DNA of 64,000 nucleotides, from assembly GCA_902600205.1 (NCBI GenBank), contig CACKIN010000002.1:62001-126000 (forward strand). Direction: 5' to 3'. Below the pieces are notes generated by a model, which was not told where the DNA came from, did no database searches, and saw nothing but the letters and a program-made list of their open reading frames with translations. This DNA comes from an uncultured Pelagibacteraceae bacterium (GTDB lineage Bacteria; Pseudomonadota; Alphaproteobacteria; Pelagibacterales; Pelagibacteraceae). A program made the position numbers and the translations under genes. Positions 50,553-60,312 of this stretch are shown piece after piece (positions within the stretch are counted from its first letter, which is position 1; the number at the start of each line of letters is the position of its first letter).

Positions 50553-51677
50553 TTATCTTTGATTTAATTGTAGAACCCTACGGTGCTTGCTGCCCTTGTA
50601 ACTAGCTAAGGGTCTAATCAATTTATTAGCAGCATGTTGTTCTATAATATGTGCTGACCAACCAGTAATTCTTGAAATTACAAAAATTGGTGTAAAAAAA
50701 TCTGTGTCAAAACCCATTAAATGATAAGTAGGTCCAGTAGGGTAATCCACGTTTGGATGAATATTTTTTCTATCAATCATTACTTTTTCAACAATGTCAT
50801 AAATCTTTTCAAACTTTTTGTCTTTTTTAATCTTTGCAACTTTACCAAAATATTCTCTCATTGTAGGAACTCTTGAATCGCCACTTTTGTAAACTCTATG
50901 CCCAAAGCCCATAACAACATCTTTATTGTCTAAAGCTTTATTTATCCATTTAAGAGCGTTTTCTGGTTTTTTAATTTTATTCATCATATGCATAACCTCT
51001 TCATTAGCTCCTCCATGCAAAGGTCCTTTTAAACTTGCTATTGCACCAGTAATTGCTCCATGTATATCAGATAGACTACTTGTAATTGTTCTGGCTGTAA
51101 AAGTTGAAACATTAAAACTGTGTTCTGCATATAAAATTAGAGATACATCGAATGCCTTAACTATATCTTTATTTGGAACCTTTCCAAAACACATATGAAA
51201 AAAGTTTTCTGAAAAAGATAGATTTTTTTTGGGTGGAATAATTTTTTTTCCTTTTCTTGCTCTATAAAAGGCCGCAAGAGCAACTGGAGTCTTTGCAAAG
51301 ATTCTCATTACTTTTCGCATATTTGCTTTAGGTGAATTGTCTTTGGTTTCCTTATCCTCAAGTCCCATTATACTAACTGTTGTTCTGACAACATCCATAG
51401 GATGAGCTTTTTTAGGAAACTTTTTGATATCATCTAATAAAGTTTTAGATAATTTTCTTTCTTTTCTTTCGTCGTTTTCAAATTTTTTCAATTGTTTCTT
51501 GGTTGGTAGTTCACCATTAAGGATTAGATAAGCGACCTCTTCAAATTTACATTTCGCACATAAATCTTGGGCAGCATATCCTCTGTAAGTCAAAGAATTA
51601 ATTTCTGGCATTACTTTGGAAACTTCTGTTTCGTCAACAACTATACCTAGCAATCCTTTTTTGATATCATCACTCAT
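50553..51677 (-). CDS. prpC: 2-methylcitrate synthase
   Basis: A 374-residue citrate-synthase-fold enzyme that joins propionyl-CoA and oxaloacetate. The catalytic His are in KGPLHGGANEEVMHMM and MGFGHRVYKSGDSR, and the catalytic Asp is toward the end. Length and its place as third gene of prpD-prpB-prpC argue for methylcitrate rather than citrate synthase. The ATG overlaps the prpB stop (TAATG). It likely accepts acetyl-CoA weakly. Confidence 0.9.
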   Translation of the reverse strand: MSDDIKKGLLGIVVDETEVSKVMPEINSLTYRGYAAQDLCAKCKFEEVAYLILNGELPTKKQLKKFENDERKERKLSKTLLDDIKKFPKKAHPMDVVRTTVSIMGLEDKETKDNSPKANMRKVMRIFAKTPVALAAFYRARKGKKIIPPKKNLSFSENFFHMCFGKVPNKDIVKAFDVSLILYAEHSFNVSTFTARTITSSLSDIHGAITGAIASLKGPLHGGANEEVMHMMNKIKKPENALKWINKALDNKDVVMGFGHRVYKSGDSRVPTMREYFGKVAKIKKDKKFEKIYDIVEKVMIDRKNIHPNVDYPTGPTYHLMGFDTDFFTPIFVISRITGWSAHIIEQHAANKLIRPLASYKGSKHRRVLQLNQR

Positions 51678-52573
51678 TATTCATGCCCGTCTGTGTTAAA
51701 ATTATAAATCTTCTCGTCTAAAGAGTTATATTTTTCGTATTCAACTAAATCATATAATCTTTTTCGAGTTTGCATTTTATCAATAATATTGTTTTGATGT
51801 CCATCAGCAAAAATGGCACGTAAACCATCCTCAACATTTTTCATAGCTAATCTTTGAGTAGAAACAGGATAAATAACAATATTATATCCCAATTCTTCAA
51901 GTTGTTTATAATTAAGTAATTTAGATTTTCCAAACTCTGTCATATTTGCCAAAAGATAACAATCAATAGATTTTCTAACTAATTCAAACTCCTTTTCGTC
52001 TTTTAAAGCCTCTGGAAAGATTACTTCAGCACCAGCATCTACATAGGCTTTGCATCTATCAATCATACTATCTATTCCTTCAACACTTTTTGCATCTGAT
52101 CTTGCTATAATTTTAAAATTTTTGTCTTTTCTTGAGGACACACATTCTTTTATCTTTTCAACCATTTTTTCTTTTGGGATAAGTTCTTTGTTATCTAAAT
52201 GGCCACATCTTTTCTGCTCAATCTGATCTTCCAAATGAACAGCAGCAACTCCAAATTCTTCAAATGTCTCAATTGTTTCTTTGCATGACTTGAATCCAGT
52301 ATCAATATCAACAATTGTTGGAAGATTTGTAACACGTGATATTAAGTAAGATCTTGTGCTAACATCTTGAAGAGTTGTTAATCCAATATCTGGAAATCCT
52401 AAATCATTTGCCATTACACCGCCAGACACATAGACTGCATCATAACCGATTTCTTCTATCAATTTAGCTGTTAAAGGATTGTAGGCACCAGGCACTCTTA
52501 GAATTCTATTAGATTTAAGTTTAGCATCTAAATCAATTCTTTTTTGTTTTAAATCTTTTTCAACAAAATGCAT
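51677..52573 (-). CDS. prpB: 2-methylisocitrate lyase
   Basis: A 298-residue TIM-barrel lyase that splits methylisocitrate to pyruvate and succinate. The catalytic KRCGH motif is present in HLEDQIEQKRCGHLDNKE. The magnesium site VDIDTGF and the start RVPGAYNPLTAKLIEEIGYDA (residues about 25-45) are standard. It starts one base after the prpD stop, and its stop overlaps prpC. Together the three genes cover the methylcitrate cycle apart from the aconitase step. Confidence 0.94.
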   Translation of the reverse strand: MHFVEKDLKQKRIDLDAKLKSNRILRVPGAYNPLTAKLIEEIGYDAVYVSGGVMANDLGFPDIGLTTLQDVSTRSYLISRVTNLPTIVDIDTGFKSCKETIETFEEFGVAAVHLEDQIEQKRCGHLDNKELIPKEKMVEKIKECVSSRKDKNFKIIARSDAKSVEGIDSMIDRCKAYVDAGAEVIFPEALKDEKEFELVRKSIDCYLLANMTEFGKSKLLNYKQLEELGYNIVIYPVSTQRLAMKNVEDGLRAIFADGHQNNIIDKMQTRKRLYDLVEYEKYNSLDEKIYNFNTDGHE

Positions 52574-52574
52574 T

Positions 52575-54077
52575 TTAAAAAATACCTTTTTTATTATTTT
52601 TCTTTAAATATTTCCTGTTCACCTCAATATTTAATCTATCGAGGCTCCCCTTTTTTAACTTTTTTAAATTTTGTACAGTTTTTAAAAATCTATCACTTTC
52701 TTTTTTAGATAATATTTTATCAGTCAAAGTTAAAAATTTCTTAATATAATCTTTTCTTTCAAAAGGTCTTGCTCCATATGGATGTGCATCAGCTCTCTCA
52801 AGCTCCTCAGATATTTTTTTACCATTATTTAAAGTAACTACAACTTTTGCCCCAAATGATTTCTTTTTTGGATTTGGATGATGATATTTTTTAGTCCACT
52901 TTTTATCTTCATGAGTTGTTATTGATTTCCATATTTTAATTGTACTTTTTTTGTTCGCTCTAGCCTTAGTATAAGACTTTACATGATGCCAATCTGCATC
53001 CTCTAAGGCAACAGCAAAAATGTACATAATAGAGTGATCTAAAGTTTCTCTTGATGCATTTGGATCCATTTTTTGAGGATCATTAGCACCTGTTCCAATT
53101 ACAAAATGCGTATGGTGACTAGTATAAATATCTATTTTTTTTATGTTTTTTAAATCCGAAATTTTTTTATTTAATTTTTTACCAATATCTATCAATGCTT
53201 GTGCTTGATATTCTGCCGAGTATTCTTTTGTATACGTTTCTAAAATAGCTTTTTTTGGTTCATTCTTTTTAGGTAATGGAACATTATATTTTGCATTTTT
53301 TCCATCTAGAATTCTAGCAATAACACTGTCTTCTCCTTCATAAATAGGACTTGGAGCACCTTCACCTCTCATAGATCTATCAACTGCTTCAATTGCTAAT
53401 TTTCCTGCATGTGCAGGAGCATATGCTTTCCAACTTGATATTTCGCCTTTTCTAGATTGACGAGTAGAAATACTAACATGAAGAGCTTGTTGCACAGCTT
53501 GATAAATAGTTTCAGTATTTAATTTTAACATTGAACCAATTCCAGCTGCAACACTAGGTCCTAAGTGAGCAATATGGTCAACTTTATGTTTGTGTAAGCA
53601 AATTCCTTTTACCAAATTCACTTGTACCTCGTAAGCAGTAATTATACCTCTCAAGAGATCTAATCCACTTCTTTTAAGTTTTTGCCCAACAGCCAAAATT
53701 GGAGGAATGTTATCACCTGGGTGACTATAATCTGCTGCCAAAAAAGTATCATGAAAGTCTAATTCTCTAACTGCTGTTCCATTTGCCCAAGCAGCCCATT
53801 CAGGATCAAATTTGGCTTTAGAGTTAATTCCAAAAACGGTGGATCCAGATTTTCTAATATGACCTTTAGCCATTTCTCTTGCTGATATAACTGGTTTTCT
53901 GTTCAAGGATGCTATCGCTACAGAAGCATTATCAATAATTCTATTGATAACCATCTCTATTGAGTTTTTATTTAACTTAGCATTATCACTTGCTATTTCT
54001 GCTATTTTCCATGCAAGCTGTTTCTTTTTTGTAAGGTTAATTTTTGATGGGTATACTTTAACAGTGTTTAATAACAA
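52575..54077 (-). CDS. prpD: 2-methylcitrate dehydratase
   Basis: A 500-residue MmgE/PrpD-family enzyme that dehydrates 2-methylcitrate. [20 protein letters not shown] and [18 protein letters not shown] are family landmarks. The start is TTG at 54077, preceded by AGGAG five bases upstream; no ATG occurs until codon 44. It is the first gene of a prpD-prpB-prpC operon. No prpR-like regulator or AcnD/PrpF is adjacent, consistent with the PrpD type that needs only a general aconitase. Confidence 0.93.
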   Translation of the reverse strand: MLLNTVKVYPSKINLTKKKQLAWKIAEIASDNAKLNKNSIEMVINRIIDNASVAIASLNRKPVISAREMAKGHIRKSGSTVFGINSKAKFDPEWAAWANGTAVRELDFHDTFLAADYSHPGDNIPPILAVGQKLKRSGLDLLRGIITAYEVQVNLVKGICLHKHKVDHIAHLGPSVAAGIGSMLKLNTETIYQAVQQALHVSISTRQSRKGEISSWKAYAPAHAGKLAIEAVDRSMRGEGAPSPIYEGEDSVIARILDGKNAKYNVPLPKKNEPKKAILETYTKEYSAEYQAQALIDIGKKLNKKISDLKNIKKIDIYTSHHTHFVIGTGANDPQKMDPNASRETLDHSIMYIFAVALEDADWHHVKSYTKARANKKSTIKIWKSITTHEDKKWTKKYHHPNPKKKSFGAKVVVTLNNGKKISEELERADAHPYGARPFERKDYIKKFLTLTDKILSKKESDRFLKTVQNLKKLKKGSLDRLNIEVNRKYLKKNNKKGIF

Positions 54078-54082
54078 AATAA

Positions 54083-54087
54083 CTCCT
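54083..54087 (-). promoter_or_regulatory. Shine-Dalgarno that supports the prpD TTG start
   Basis: On the minus strand AGGAG lies five bases before TTG at 54077. No ATG or GTG in frame is nearby, so the TTG is the best start. Confidence 0.55.
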
Positions 54088-54130
54088 AGCTTATGATTTT
54101 GTTTTAATAGTTAAAATAAATTAATCAATA

Positions 54131-54796
54131 TTAAAGATATTTAGTTACAATTTTCTCAATACCTACAAAATCTTTAATTAAGTGATTGTGATATATTTCA
54201 TCTGATTTCTTTTCAGTATATCCGTATTTTAGCAAAATTATTGGAATTTCTGCAGCTTTGGCTGCATTTGCATCTGTTTCGCTATCTCCAATCATAATTG
54301 TTTTGTTTTTGTCACCATCTAAAATTTCAATAATGGTGGTTAAATGTCTAGGATCAGGTTTGCAATATTCAAAAGTATTGTATCCGGCTACATATTCAAA
54401 ATAATCATAAATTCCAATTTTTTTTAAAAGATCAACTGCCAAATGCTCAGTTTTGTTAGTGCATACAGCCATGGAAATGTTTTCTTTTTTACACCAATTT
54501 AGAAATTCCTTTACTCCATTTATTAACTTGCTTTCATGTAAAATATTTTTTCCGTAGTAAGATAAAAATTCATTTGTCATTTCGTTTTGAATTTTTTCAT
54601 CAAACCATTTCCATTGTCCATTGGCTTTTGCCATCATCGCTTTTGCACCTTTGCCAACGGCATTTTTTAATTCACCTAATTTCTTTGTTGGATAGCCAAA
54701 TTTTTTCATGACATGATTATGTGCTCTAATTAAATCTGGCGCAGTATCTATTAACGTTCCATCTAAATCAAAAAGAATGGTAAATTTTTGTGTCAT
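54131..54796 (-). CDS. gph: HAD-family phosphatase (phosphoglycolate phosphatase-like)
   Basis: A 221-residue haloacid-dehalogenase hydrolase. Motif I is LFDLDGTLIDTAPD with both catalytic Asp. Motif II is AVCTNKT, and motifs III/IV are CKPDPRH and MIGDSETDANAA. The cap domain lies between motifs I and II. The pattern fits Gph, which removes 2-phosphoglycolate, although HAD substrates are easily mis-assigned. It is divergent from the glmU-like gene. Confidence 0.85.
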   Translation of the reverse strand: MTQKFTILFDLDGTLIDTAPDLIRAHNHVMKKFGYPTKKLGELKNAVGKGAKAMMAKANGQWKWFDEKIQNEMTNEFLSYYGKNILHESKLINGVKEFLNWCKKENISMAVCTNKTEHLAVDLLKKIGIYDYFEYVAGYNTFEYCKPDPRHLTTIIEILDGDKNKTIMIGDSETDANAAKAAEIPIILLKYGYTEKKSDEIYHNHLIKDFVGIEKIVTKYL

Positions 54797-54864
54797 TTAA
54801 AAGTATTATTAAGAAATATATTGTGAATTAATTAAACTAATACCCAAATATATAAAAATATCAA

Positions 54865-55485
54865 ATGAAACAAAAAAAAATATTTAATATTCAATCAAAA
54901 TTGAGAAATAAATTTTTAAAAAATGGTGTCAAAATGATTGCTCCAGATACAGTCTTTTTTTCTAAAAACACAAAAATAGGAAAAAATGTAACTATAGAAC
55001 CATACGTGGTTATTGCTGACAATGTGTCAGTAGGAAATAATGTAAGAATTTTATCTTTCTCTCATTTGGAAGGAGTGAAAATTGAAAATAATATAGATGT
55101 TGGACCCTATGCAAGATTAAGACCAGGTACAATTCTTAAATCAGGATCTAAGGTTGGAAATTTTGTTGAGGTGAAAAAAAGTATAATTGGCAAAAACTCT
55201 AAATTAAATCATCTTTCTTATATAGGTGATTCAAAGTTAGGTAAAAAAGTAAATATTGGTGCAGGCACAATTACATGTAATTATGATGGTATTAAAAAAA
55301 GCAAAACATCAATTGGTGATGAGGTGTTTGTTGGTTCAAATTCATCACTAGTTGCCCCAATTAAGCTTGAAAAAAAAAGTACAATTGGTGCAGGATCAGT
55401 TATTACTAAAAAAGTTTTAAAAAATTCATTAGCTTTGACAAGAGCAGAGCAAACTGAAATTAAAAATTATAAAAGAAAAAAATAA
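54865..55485 (+). CDS. glmU: GlmU acetyltransferase domain only (glucosamine-1-P N-acetyltransferase)
   Basis: A 206-residue left-handed beta-helix protein equal to the C-terminal half of GlmU. Residues matching E. coli Arg333 (YARLRPG), Lys351 (VEVKK), His363 and Tyr366 (NHLSYIGD), Asn377 (VNIGAGTITCNYDG) and Lys392 (KKSKTSIG) are all kept. The uridylyltransferase domain is missing cleanly from the linker onward. The upstream DNA is an intact gene on the other strand, so this is not a local frameshift. It directly abuts glmS. The UDP-GlcNAc pyrophosphorylase step must be elsewhere. Confidence 0.9.
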   Translation: MKQKKIFNIQSKLRNKFLKNGVKMIAPDTVFFSKNTKIGKNVTIEPYVVIADNVSVGNNVRILSFSHLEGVKIENNIDVGPYARLRPGTILKSGSKVGNFVEVKKSIIGKNSKLNHLSYIGDSKLGKKVNIGAGTITCNYDGIKKSKTSIGDEVFVGSNSSLVAPIKLEKKSTIGAGSVITKKVLKNSLALTRAEQTEIKNYKRKK

Positions 55486-57306
55486 ATGTGTGGAATAATT
55501 GGAATAATAAGCTCTAAAGAAGTTTCAAATAGAATAGTTAATTCACTTAAAAAGCTTGAATATAGAGGATATGATTCTGCTGGAATAGCCACCCTTGTTA
55601 ATGGAAATATAAACGAAGTAAAATGTGAAGGTAGGGTTGATGTTTTAGAAAAAGATATATCAAAATTTAATCTTAAAGGAGAGATTGGTATAGGCCATGT
55701 TAGATGGGCAACACACGGTAAGCCTAGTAAAGTTAATGCTCATCCACATTCTTCAGAACAAGTTTCAGTTGTTCATAATGGAATTATTGAAAATTCAACA
55801 ATTTTAAAAAAACTTTTAGAAAAAAAAGGTTATGTATTTAAATCACAAACTGATACTGAGGTAATAGCTCATCTAGTTACTGATTACTTAAAAAAAAATT
55901 CATTGAAAGATACCATTATCAAGGTTTTGAAAAAACTTCATGGAAGTTTTGCATTAGGTATAATTTTTAAAAATAGAAATGATTTAATGATTGGAGCTAG
56001 AAGGGGTTCTCCTTTGGCTGTTGGATATGGTCCAAATGAAAATTATCTCGGTTCAGACTCTTACGCTCTTAAATCTATGACTAATAAAATTACTTATTTA
56101 GATGATGGTGAGTTTTGCATTATCAAAAGAGATGAAATTGAATTTTTTGAGGGAGATGGAATAAAAATAAATAAAGAAGTTATGAACCTTTCTAAAGAAG
56201 AACTTAGTTATGACAAAGGAGACTATAAGTATTTTATGGAAAAAGAGATAGATGAACAGCCTTCAACTCTTAACGACTGTATAAATGAATATGTAGATAA
56301 ATATAACAATCAAATAAATATATACAATTTTCCATGGAAGATTAGCTCTTTAAAATCAATTATATTGATTGGTTGTGGAACAGCTTATCACTCATGTTTG
56401 ATTGCAAAATATTGGTTAGAACAGAATACAAATTTAGATGTAAGTATAGATATAGCTTCTGAATTTAGATATCGAAAAGTAAGATTTAAAAAGGACTGTT
56501 TATATGTATTTGTATCTCAATCTGGAGAAACTGCAGATACTTATGCAGCTTTAAAATTGTGCAAAGAAAATAAAATGAGGACATGCGCAATTGTAAATGT
56601 TGTTGAAAGTTCAATAGCAAGAGATGCTGATTTGGTGTTACCTATATTTTGTGGTCAAGAAGTAGGTGTTGCTTCTACAAAAGCTTTTCTTGGTCAGATG
56701 TTAGTACTATATATCTTGTCAGTAAAAATCTCGTTTGATCAAAAAATGATCACAAAAAAAATATATCAATCAAAGATTAAAAATTTACTTTTATTATCTA
56801 ACTCCGCAAAAAAAACACTTAAATTAGATCATAAACTCATCAATATTGGCAAAGTTTTTGCAAATGCAAAAGGGTGTATGTTTTTAGGAAGGGGTTTTTC
56901 TTTTCCAATAGCATTGGAAGGTGCTTTAAAATTAAAAGAACTGGCATATGTTCATGCTGAAGGCTATCCTGCTGGAGAAATGAAACATGGTCCTTTAGCT
57001 TTAATTGAAGAAGGCATGCCAGTTGTGGTTATAGCACCTAGAGACGAACATTATAAAAAAACTATGTCAAACATGCAGGAGGTAATTGCCAGAGGTGCTA
57101 AAGTTTTATTAATTACAAATAAAAGCAAAGATGAAATAATTTCTGAAAATATTTGGGAGCAAATAGAGGTAGATAATTTAGATGAGGAACTAACTCCGTT
57201 TTTAACCTCATTACCTTTACAAAAATTAGCTTTTTACTCTGCATTGGAGAAAGGTTATGATATAGATAAACCAAGAAACTTAGCGAAATCTGTTACTGTT
57301 GAATAA
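55486..57306 (+). CDS. glmS: glucosamine-6-phosphate synthase (isomerizing)
   Basis: A 606-residue amidotransferase that makes glucosamine 6-phosphate from fructose 6-phosphate and glutamine. Cys2 (MCGIIGIIS) is the glutaminase nucleophile. The isomerase half has two SIS domains with LIGCGTAYHSCLIAKYW, FVSQSGETADTYAAL and the C-terminal DKPRNLAKSVTVE. It starts immediately after the GlmU-type gene, so the two amino-sugar steps are co-expressed. No glmS ribozyme is present: the upstream base is coding. Confidence 0.97.
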   Translation: MCGIIGIISSKEVSNRIVNSLKKLEYRGYDSAGIATLVNGNINEVKCEGRVDVLEKDISKFNLKGEIGIGHVRWATHGKPSKVNAHPHSSEQVSVVHNGIIENSTILKKLLEKKGYVFKSQTDTEVIAHLVTDYLKKNSLKDTIIKVLKKLHGSFALGIIFKNRNDLMIGARRGSPLAVGYGPNENYLGSDSYALKSMTNKITYLDDGEFCIIKRDEIEFFEGDGIKINKEVMNLSKEELSYDKGDYKYFMEKEIDEQPSTLNDCINEYVDKYNNQINIYNFPWKISSLKSIILIGCGTAYHSCLIAKYWLEQNTNLDVSIDIASEFRYRKVRFKKDCLYVFVSQSGETADTYAALKLCKENKMRTCAIVNVVESSIARDADLVLPIFCGQEVGVASTKAFLGQMLVLYILSVKISFDQKMITKKIYQSKIKNLLLLSNSAKKTLKLDHKLINIGKVFANAKGCMFLGRGFSFPIALEGALKLKELAYVHAEGYPAGEMKHGPLALIEEGMPVVVIAPRDEHYKKTMSNMQEVIARGAKVLLITNKSKDEIISENIWEQIEVDNLDEELTPFLTSLPLQKLAFYSALEKGYDIDKPRNLAKSVTVE

Positions 57307-58024
57307 TTTGTATTTTTATTTATCAAAAATTTTAGGTCCAATTTTAGTTCCTACAAACTTTTTACTTTTAATTTTAGTTATCCTATTCCTATTTTATTTA
57401 AAATATAAAAAAAAAATTATATTAAATGTTTTGAGTTTAAATATATTTTTAATATTTATTATAGCTTTTTTACCTTTAGGCAGTTTTGGTTTTCAGTATC
57501 TTGAAAAAGATTTTAGCAACATTAAAGAATATAAAAATATTAAAAATATTTTAGTTTTATCAGGATCTGACAAAAGAATTATTGCATCAATTAATTTAGC
57601 TTACAAATATCCAGAGTCAAAAATTTTTTATGTGGGTGGAGATGCTTTCTTAGTTCAAGATAAAAATAATGATAATCATAACTTGACAGAAAAATTTTAT
57701 AATGGACTTAATTTTGATATGGATAGATTAATTTTTGTTGGGAAATCTAGAAATACAATAGAAAATTTTAAGGAGATAAAAGAATTAGATTTAGAATATT
57801 CAGAGACTGTTCTTATTACAACAGCCTATCATATGAAAAGATCTATGATTATTGCTGAAAAACTGGGGGTTAGTGTTAAACCTTATCCAATAGATTTTAC
57901 AGCAATTACTAAAACACCAATATTAAATAGTTATCAAGGTTTCAATGTAACTAAAAATCTTTCGTATTTTAATACCTTTTTCAGAGAAATACTTGGAATA
58001 GTTGCTTTTAAGTTAACTACTTAA
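57299..58024 (+). CDS. YdcF/ElyC (DUF218) family membrane protein
   Basis: A 241-residue protein with two N-terminal membrane helices (about residues 5-33 and 39-62) and a soluble DUF218 domain. ILVLSGSDKRIIASINLAYKYP and later VLITTAYHMKRSMIIAEKLG are the family signatures. ElyC/SanA members act in envelope integrity and peptidoglycan precursor flow; the biochemical activity is unclear. The start appears to be TTG at 57299, overlapping glmS by eight bases. Context with glmS supports an envelope role. Confidence 0.82.
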   Translation: MNNLYFYLSKILGPILVPTNFLLLILVILFLFYLKYKKKIILNVLSLNIFLIFIIAFLPLGSFGFQYLEKDFSNIKEYKNIKNILVLSGSDKRIIASINLAYKYPESKIFYVGGDAFLVQDKNNDNHNLTEKFYNGLNFDMDRLIFVGKSRNTIENFKEIKELDLEYSETVLITTAYHMKRSMIIAEKLGVSVKPYPIDFTAITKTPILNSYQGFNVTKNLSYFNTFFREILGIVAFKLTT

Positions 58025-58056
58025 AAGTTCGATATTACTTAGTTTATTCACATAAT

Positions 58057-58078
58057 AAAAAAAAAACTTTTTTTTTTT
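58057..58078 (+). repeat. A10-C-T11 homopolymer palindrome
   Basis: Ten A, one C and eleven T form an almost perfect AT-only inverted repeat in the 88-bp gap between the DUF218 gene and the DAHP synthase gene. The A-tracts could bend DNA and the T-run could aid termination. It is also a site prone to length variation or sequencing error. Confidence 0.6.
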
Positions 58079-58112
58079 AAAAACAAATATATATACAAGT
58101 TCAGATTGTATT

Positions 58113-59492
58113 ATGAAAAAATGGAAAGTAAATAGTTGGAAAAATTTTCCGGTAAAGCATATACCTGAATATCAGGATGAGGATGAACTAAATCTTGTTT
58201 TAAATAAATTAAAAAATTTTCCTCCCTTGGTTTTTGCTGGCGAAACAAGACATCTTAAAGACCAGTTGGCAAACGTGGTCGATGGAAAAGCATTTTTATT
58301 GCAAGGTGGGGACTGTGCAGAGAGTTTTGCGGAATTTCACCCTGACAATATAAGAGATTATTTTAAACTTATGTTGCAAATGTCATTAGTTTTAACTTAC
58401 TCAGCCTCTTTACCTGTTGTTAAATTAGGAAGAATTGCTGGCCAATTTTCAAAACCTAGAAGTGCTCCAACAGAAAAAATAGGAGATATAGAACTGCCTA
58501 GTTACTTAGGAGATAATATAAACTCAATAGAATTTACCGAAAAAGCAAGAATACCAGATCCAAAAAGACTTTTTAGGGCCTATTCACAATCTGCCTCAAC
58601 AATAAATTTGCTTAGAGCATTTTCTAATGGTGGATTTGCTGATTTAAAAAATGTCCATATGTGGAATTTGGGATATATAAAAACTTCTTCACAAGCTAAA
58701 AAATTTAAAGATTTGGAAGATAAAATTGCTGACGCATTGGCTTTCATGGAAGCATGTGGAATAACATCAGACTTTAACAGACGTTTATACACAGTAAATT
58801 TTTGGACATCTCATGAGGCATTACATCTGCCATTTGAGGAAAGTATGACCAGAATAGATTCTACAAGTGGCGAATATCACGACACCTCAGCTCATTTTGT
58901 TTGGATTGGCGATAGAACAAGACAAATTGATGGTGGTCATGTTGAATTTTGTAGAGGAATTGAAAATCCTATAGGAATTAAATGTGGGCCAACTTCAAAA
59001 CCTGAAGAAATCGCAAAAATTTGTGAATTGATAAATCCTAAAAATGAAAAAGGAAAAATTACTCTTATTTCAAGATTTGGCCATGACAAAGTAGAAAAGT
59101 TTTTACCAAAATTAATTAGAGGAATTAAAAAAGAAGGTATAAATGTAATTTGGTCATGTGATCCAATGCATGGAAATACGATTAAATCAACAACAGGATT
59201 TAAAACAAGACCATTTAACAATATTCTTAATGAAGTTAAAAATGTTTTTGGAGTTCACCAAAGTGAGGGATCATATGCTGGAGGTCTTCATATCGAAATG
59301 ACTGGTCAAAATGTGACAGAATGTACAGGGGGTGCACAAAAAATATCAGATACAGATTTATCTAGTAGATATCATACTCAATGCGACCCAAGATTAAATG
59401 CAAATCAAGCACTGGAGCTAGCTTTTTTGATTTCAGATGAGATTAAAAAGAATACCTTGTATGCTAAAAATGGTATTAGAGCGGCATCTTAA
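58113..59492 (+). CDS. aroF: DAHP synthase, class II
   Basis: A 459-residue plant/Mycobacterium-type 3-deoxy-7-phosphoheptulonate synthase, first step of the shikimate path. LLQGGDCAESFAEF, KLGRIAGQFSKPRSAP and the metal-site residues in WSCDPMHGN and FGVHQSEGSYAGGLHIEMTG (with His and Glu) are diagnostic of class II. It lacks the extra N-terminal regulatory segment typical of mycobacterial forms. It stands between an A/T tract and nadE. The symbol is generic. Confidence 0.95.
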   Translation: MKKWKVNSWKNFPVKHIPEYQDEDELNLVLNKLKNFPPLVFAGETRHLKDQLANVVDGKAFLLQGGDCAESFAEFHPDNIRDYFKLMLQMSLVLTYSASLPVVKLGRIAGQFSKPRSAPTEKIGDIELPSYLGDNINSIEFTEKARIPDPKRLFRAYSQSASTINLLRAFSNGGFADLKNVHMWNLGYIKTSSQAKKFKDLEDKIADALAFMEACGITSDFNRRLYTVNFWTSHEALHLPFEESMTRIDSTSGEYHDTSAHFVWIGDRTRQIDGGHVEFCRGIENPIGIKCGPTSKPEEIAKICELINPKNEKGKITLISRFGHDKVEKFLPKLIRGIKKEGINVIWSCDPMHGNTIKSTTGFKTRPFNNILNEVKNVFGVHQSEGSYAGGLHIEMTGQNVTECTGGAQKISDTDLSSRYHTQCDPRLNANQALELAFLISDEIKKNTLYAKNGIRAAS

Positions 59493-59529
59493 TCATTTAT
59501 TTTTTTAAATTAATAATTATATTTTAAAT

Positions 59530-60267
59530 ATGTTACCGAGTAAAAAAGTTAAATTTATTAGAGATTGGATATTAAATTATGTGGAGTCAATGCCAAAGAA
59601 GGCAGAGTCTTTAGTTATTGGGATATCTGGAGGAATAGACTCATCTGTATCAAGCACTCTGAGTGCAATGACTGGATTAAAAACAATCGTATTATCTATG
59701 CCTATAAAGCAAAAAAGTACTCAACATGACTTAAGCTTGAAACATCAAGAGTGGCTAAAGAAAAACTTTGAAAATGTCGAGGGTGTTACTGTTGAGCTGG
59801 ACACTCTTTTTTCAACGTTCGAGAACACCTTAAAAGATTTTGATAGTTTACATGGTATGGCAAACTCTAGAGCCAGATTGAGAATGACAACTCTATATCA
59901 AGTAGCAGCAGCAAATAATGGTATTGTTGTTGGAACAGGTAATAAAGTTGAGGATTTTGGAGTAGGTTTTTATACAAAGTATGGTGATGGTGGTGTAGAT
60001 ATTTCTCCAATTGCTGATTGTAATAAAACTGAAGTTTGGGAATTAGGGAAAGAATTAAAAATTTTACAAGAAATTATAGAAGCACCCCCAACAGATGGAC
60101 TTTGGGATGATGGTAGAACAGATGAAGGTCAGCTTGGCTTAAGTTATAAGGAGTTAGAAGAAGCCATGGAAAATAAAAATTCTGTAAATAGAGAAAAATA
60201 TAACCAAATTAGAAACGCAAATTTGCATAAAATGGATCCCATTCCAGTTTGCAAGATTCCAAGCTAA
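59530..60267 (+). CDS. nadE: NAD synthetase, ammonia-dependent
   Basis: A 245-residue adenine-nucleotide alpha-hydrolase-type ligase that amidates deamido-NAD. The ATP pyrophosphatase loop is GISGGIDSSVSS. LRMTTLYQVAAANNGIVVGTGNKVEDFGVGFYTKYGDGG (residues about 116-154) forms the NaAD and ammonia site. There is no N-terminal nitrilase-type glutaminase domain, so it uses free ammonia unless a partner supplies it. Confidence 0.94.
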   Translation: MLPSKKVKFIRDWILNYVESMPKKAESLVIGISGGIDSSVSSTLSAMTGLKTIVLSMPIKQKSTQHDLSLKHQEWLKKNFENVEGVTVELDTLFSTFENTLKDFDSLHGMANSRARLRMTTLYQVAAANNGIVVGTGNKVEDFGVGFYTKYGDGGVDISPIADCNKTEVWELGKELKILQEIIEAPPTDGLWDDGRTDEGQLGLSYKELEEAMENKNSVNREKYNQIRNANLHKMDPIPVCKIPS

Positions 60268-60312
60268 TCAAATAGATTCACAAATCTATAATTAAAGTAT
60301 ATTCCTAGATCA

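Noticed and set aside
50926-51198. 90-codon plus-strand open frame
   Set aside because: Antisense to prpC; no support of its own.
54865-55485. GlmU as a pseudogene or frameshifted remnant
   Set aside because: Upstream DNA is an intact minus-strand gene and all acetyltransferase residues are conserved, so it looks like a functional domain-only gene.
60272-60289. ATAGATT-CACA-AATCTAT hairpin between nadE and cysS
   Set aside because: Seven mostly A-T pairs without a T-tract; expected by chance in this base composition.
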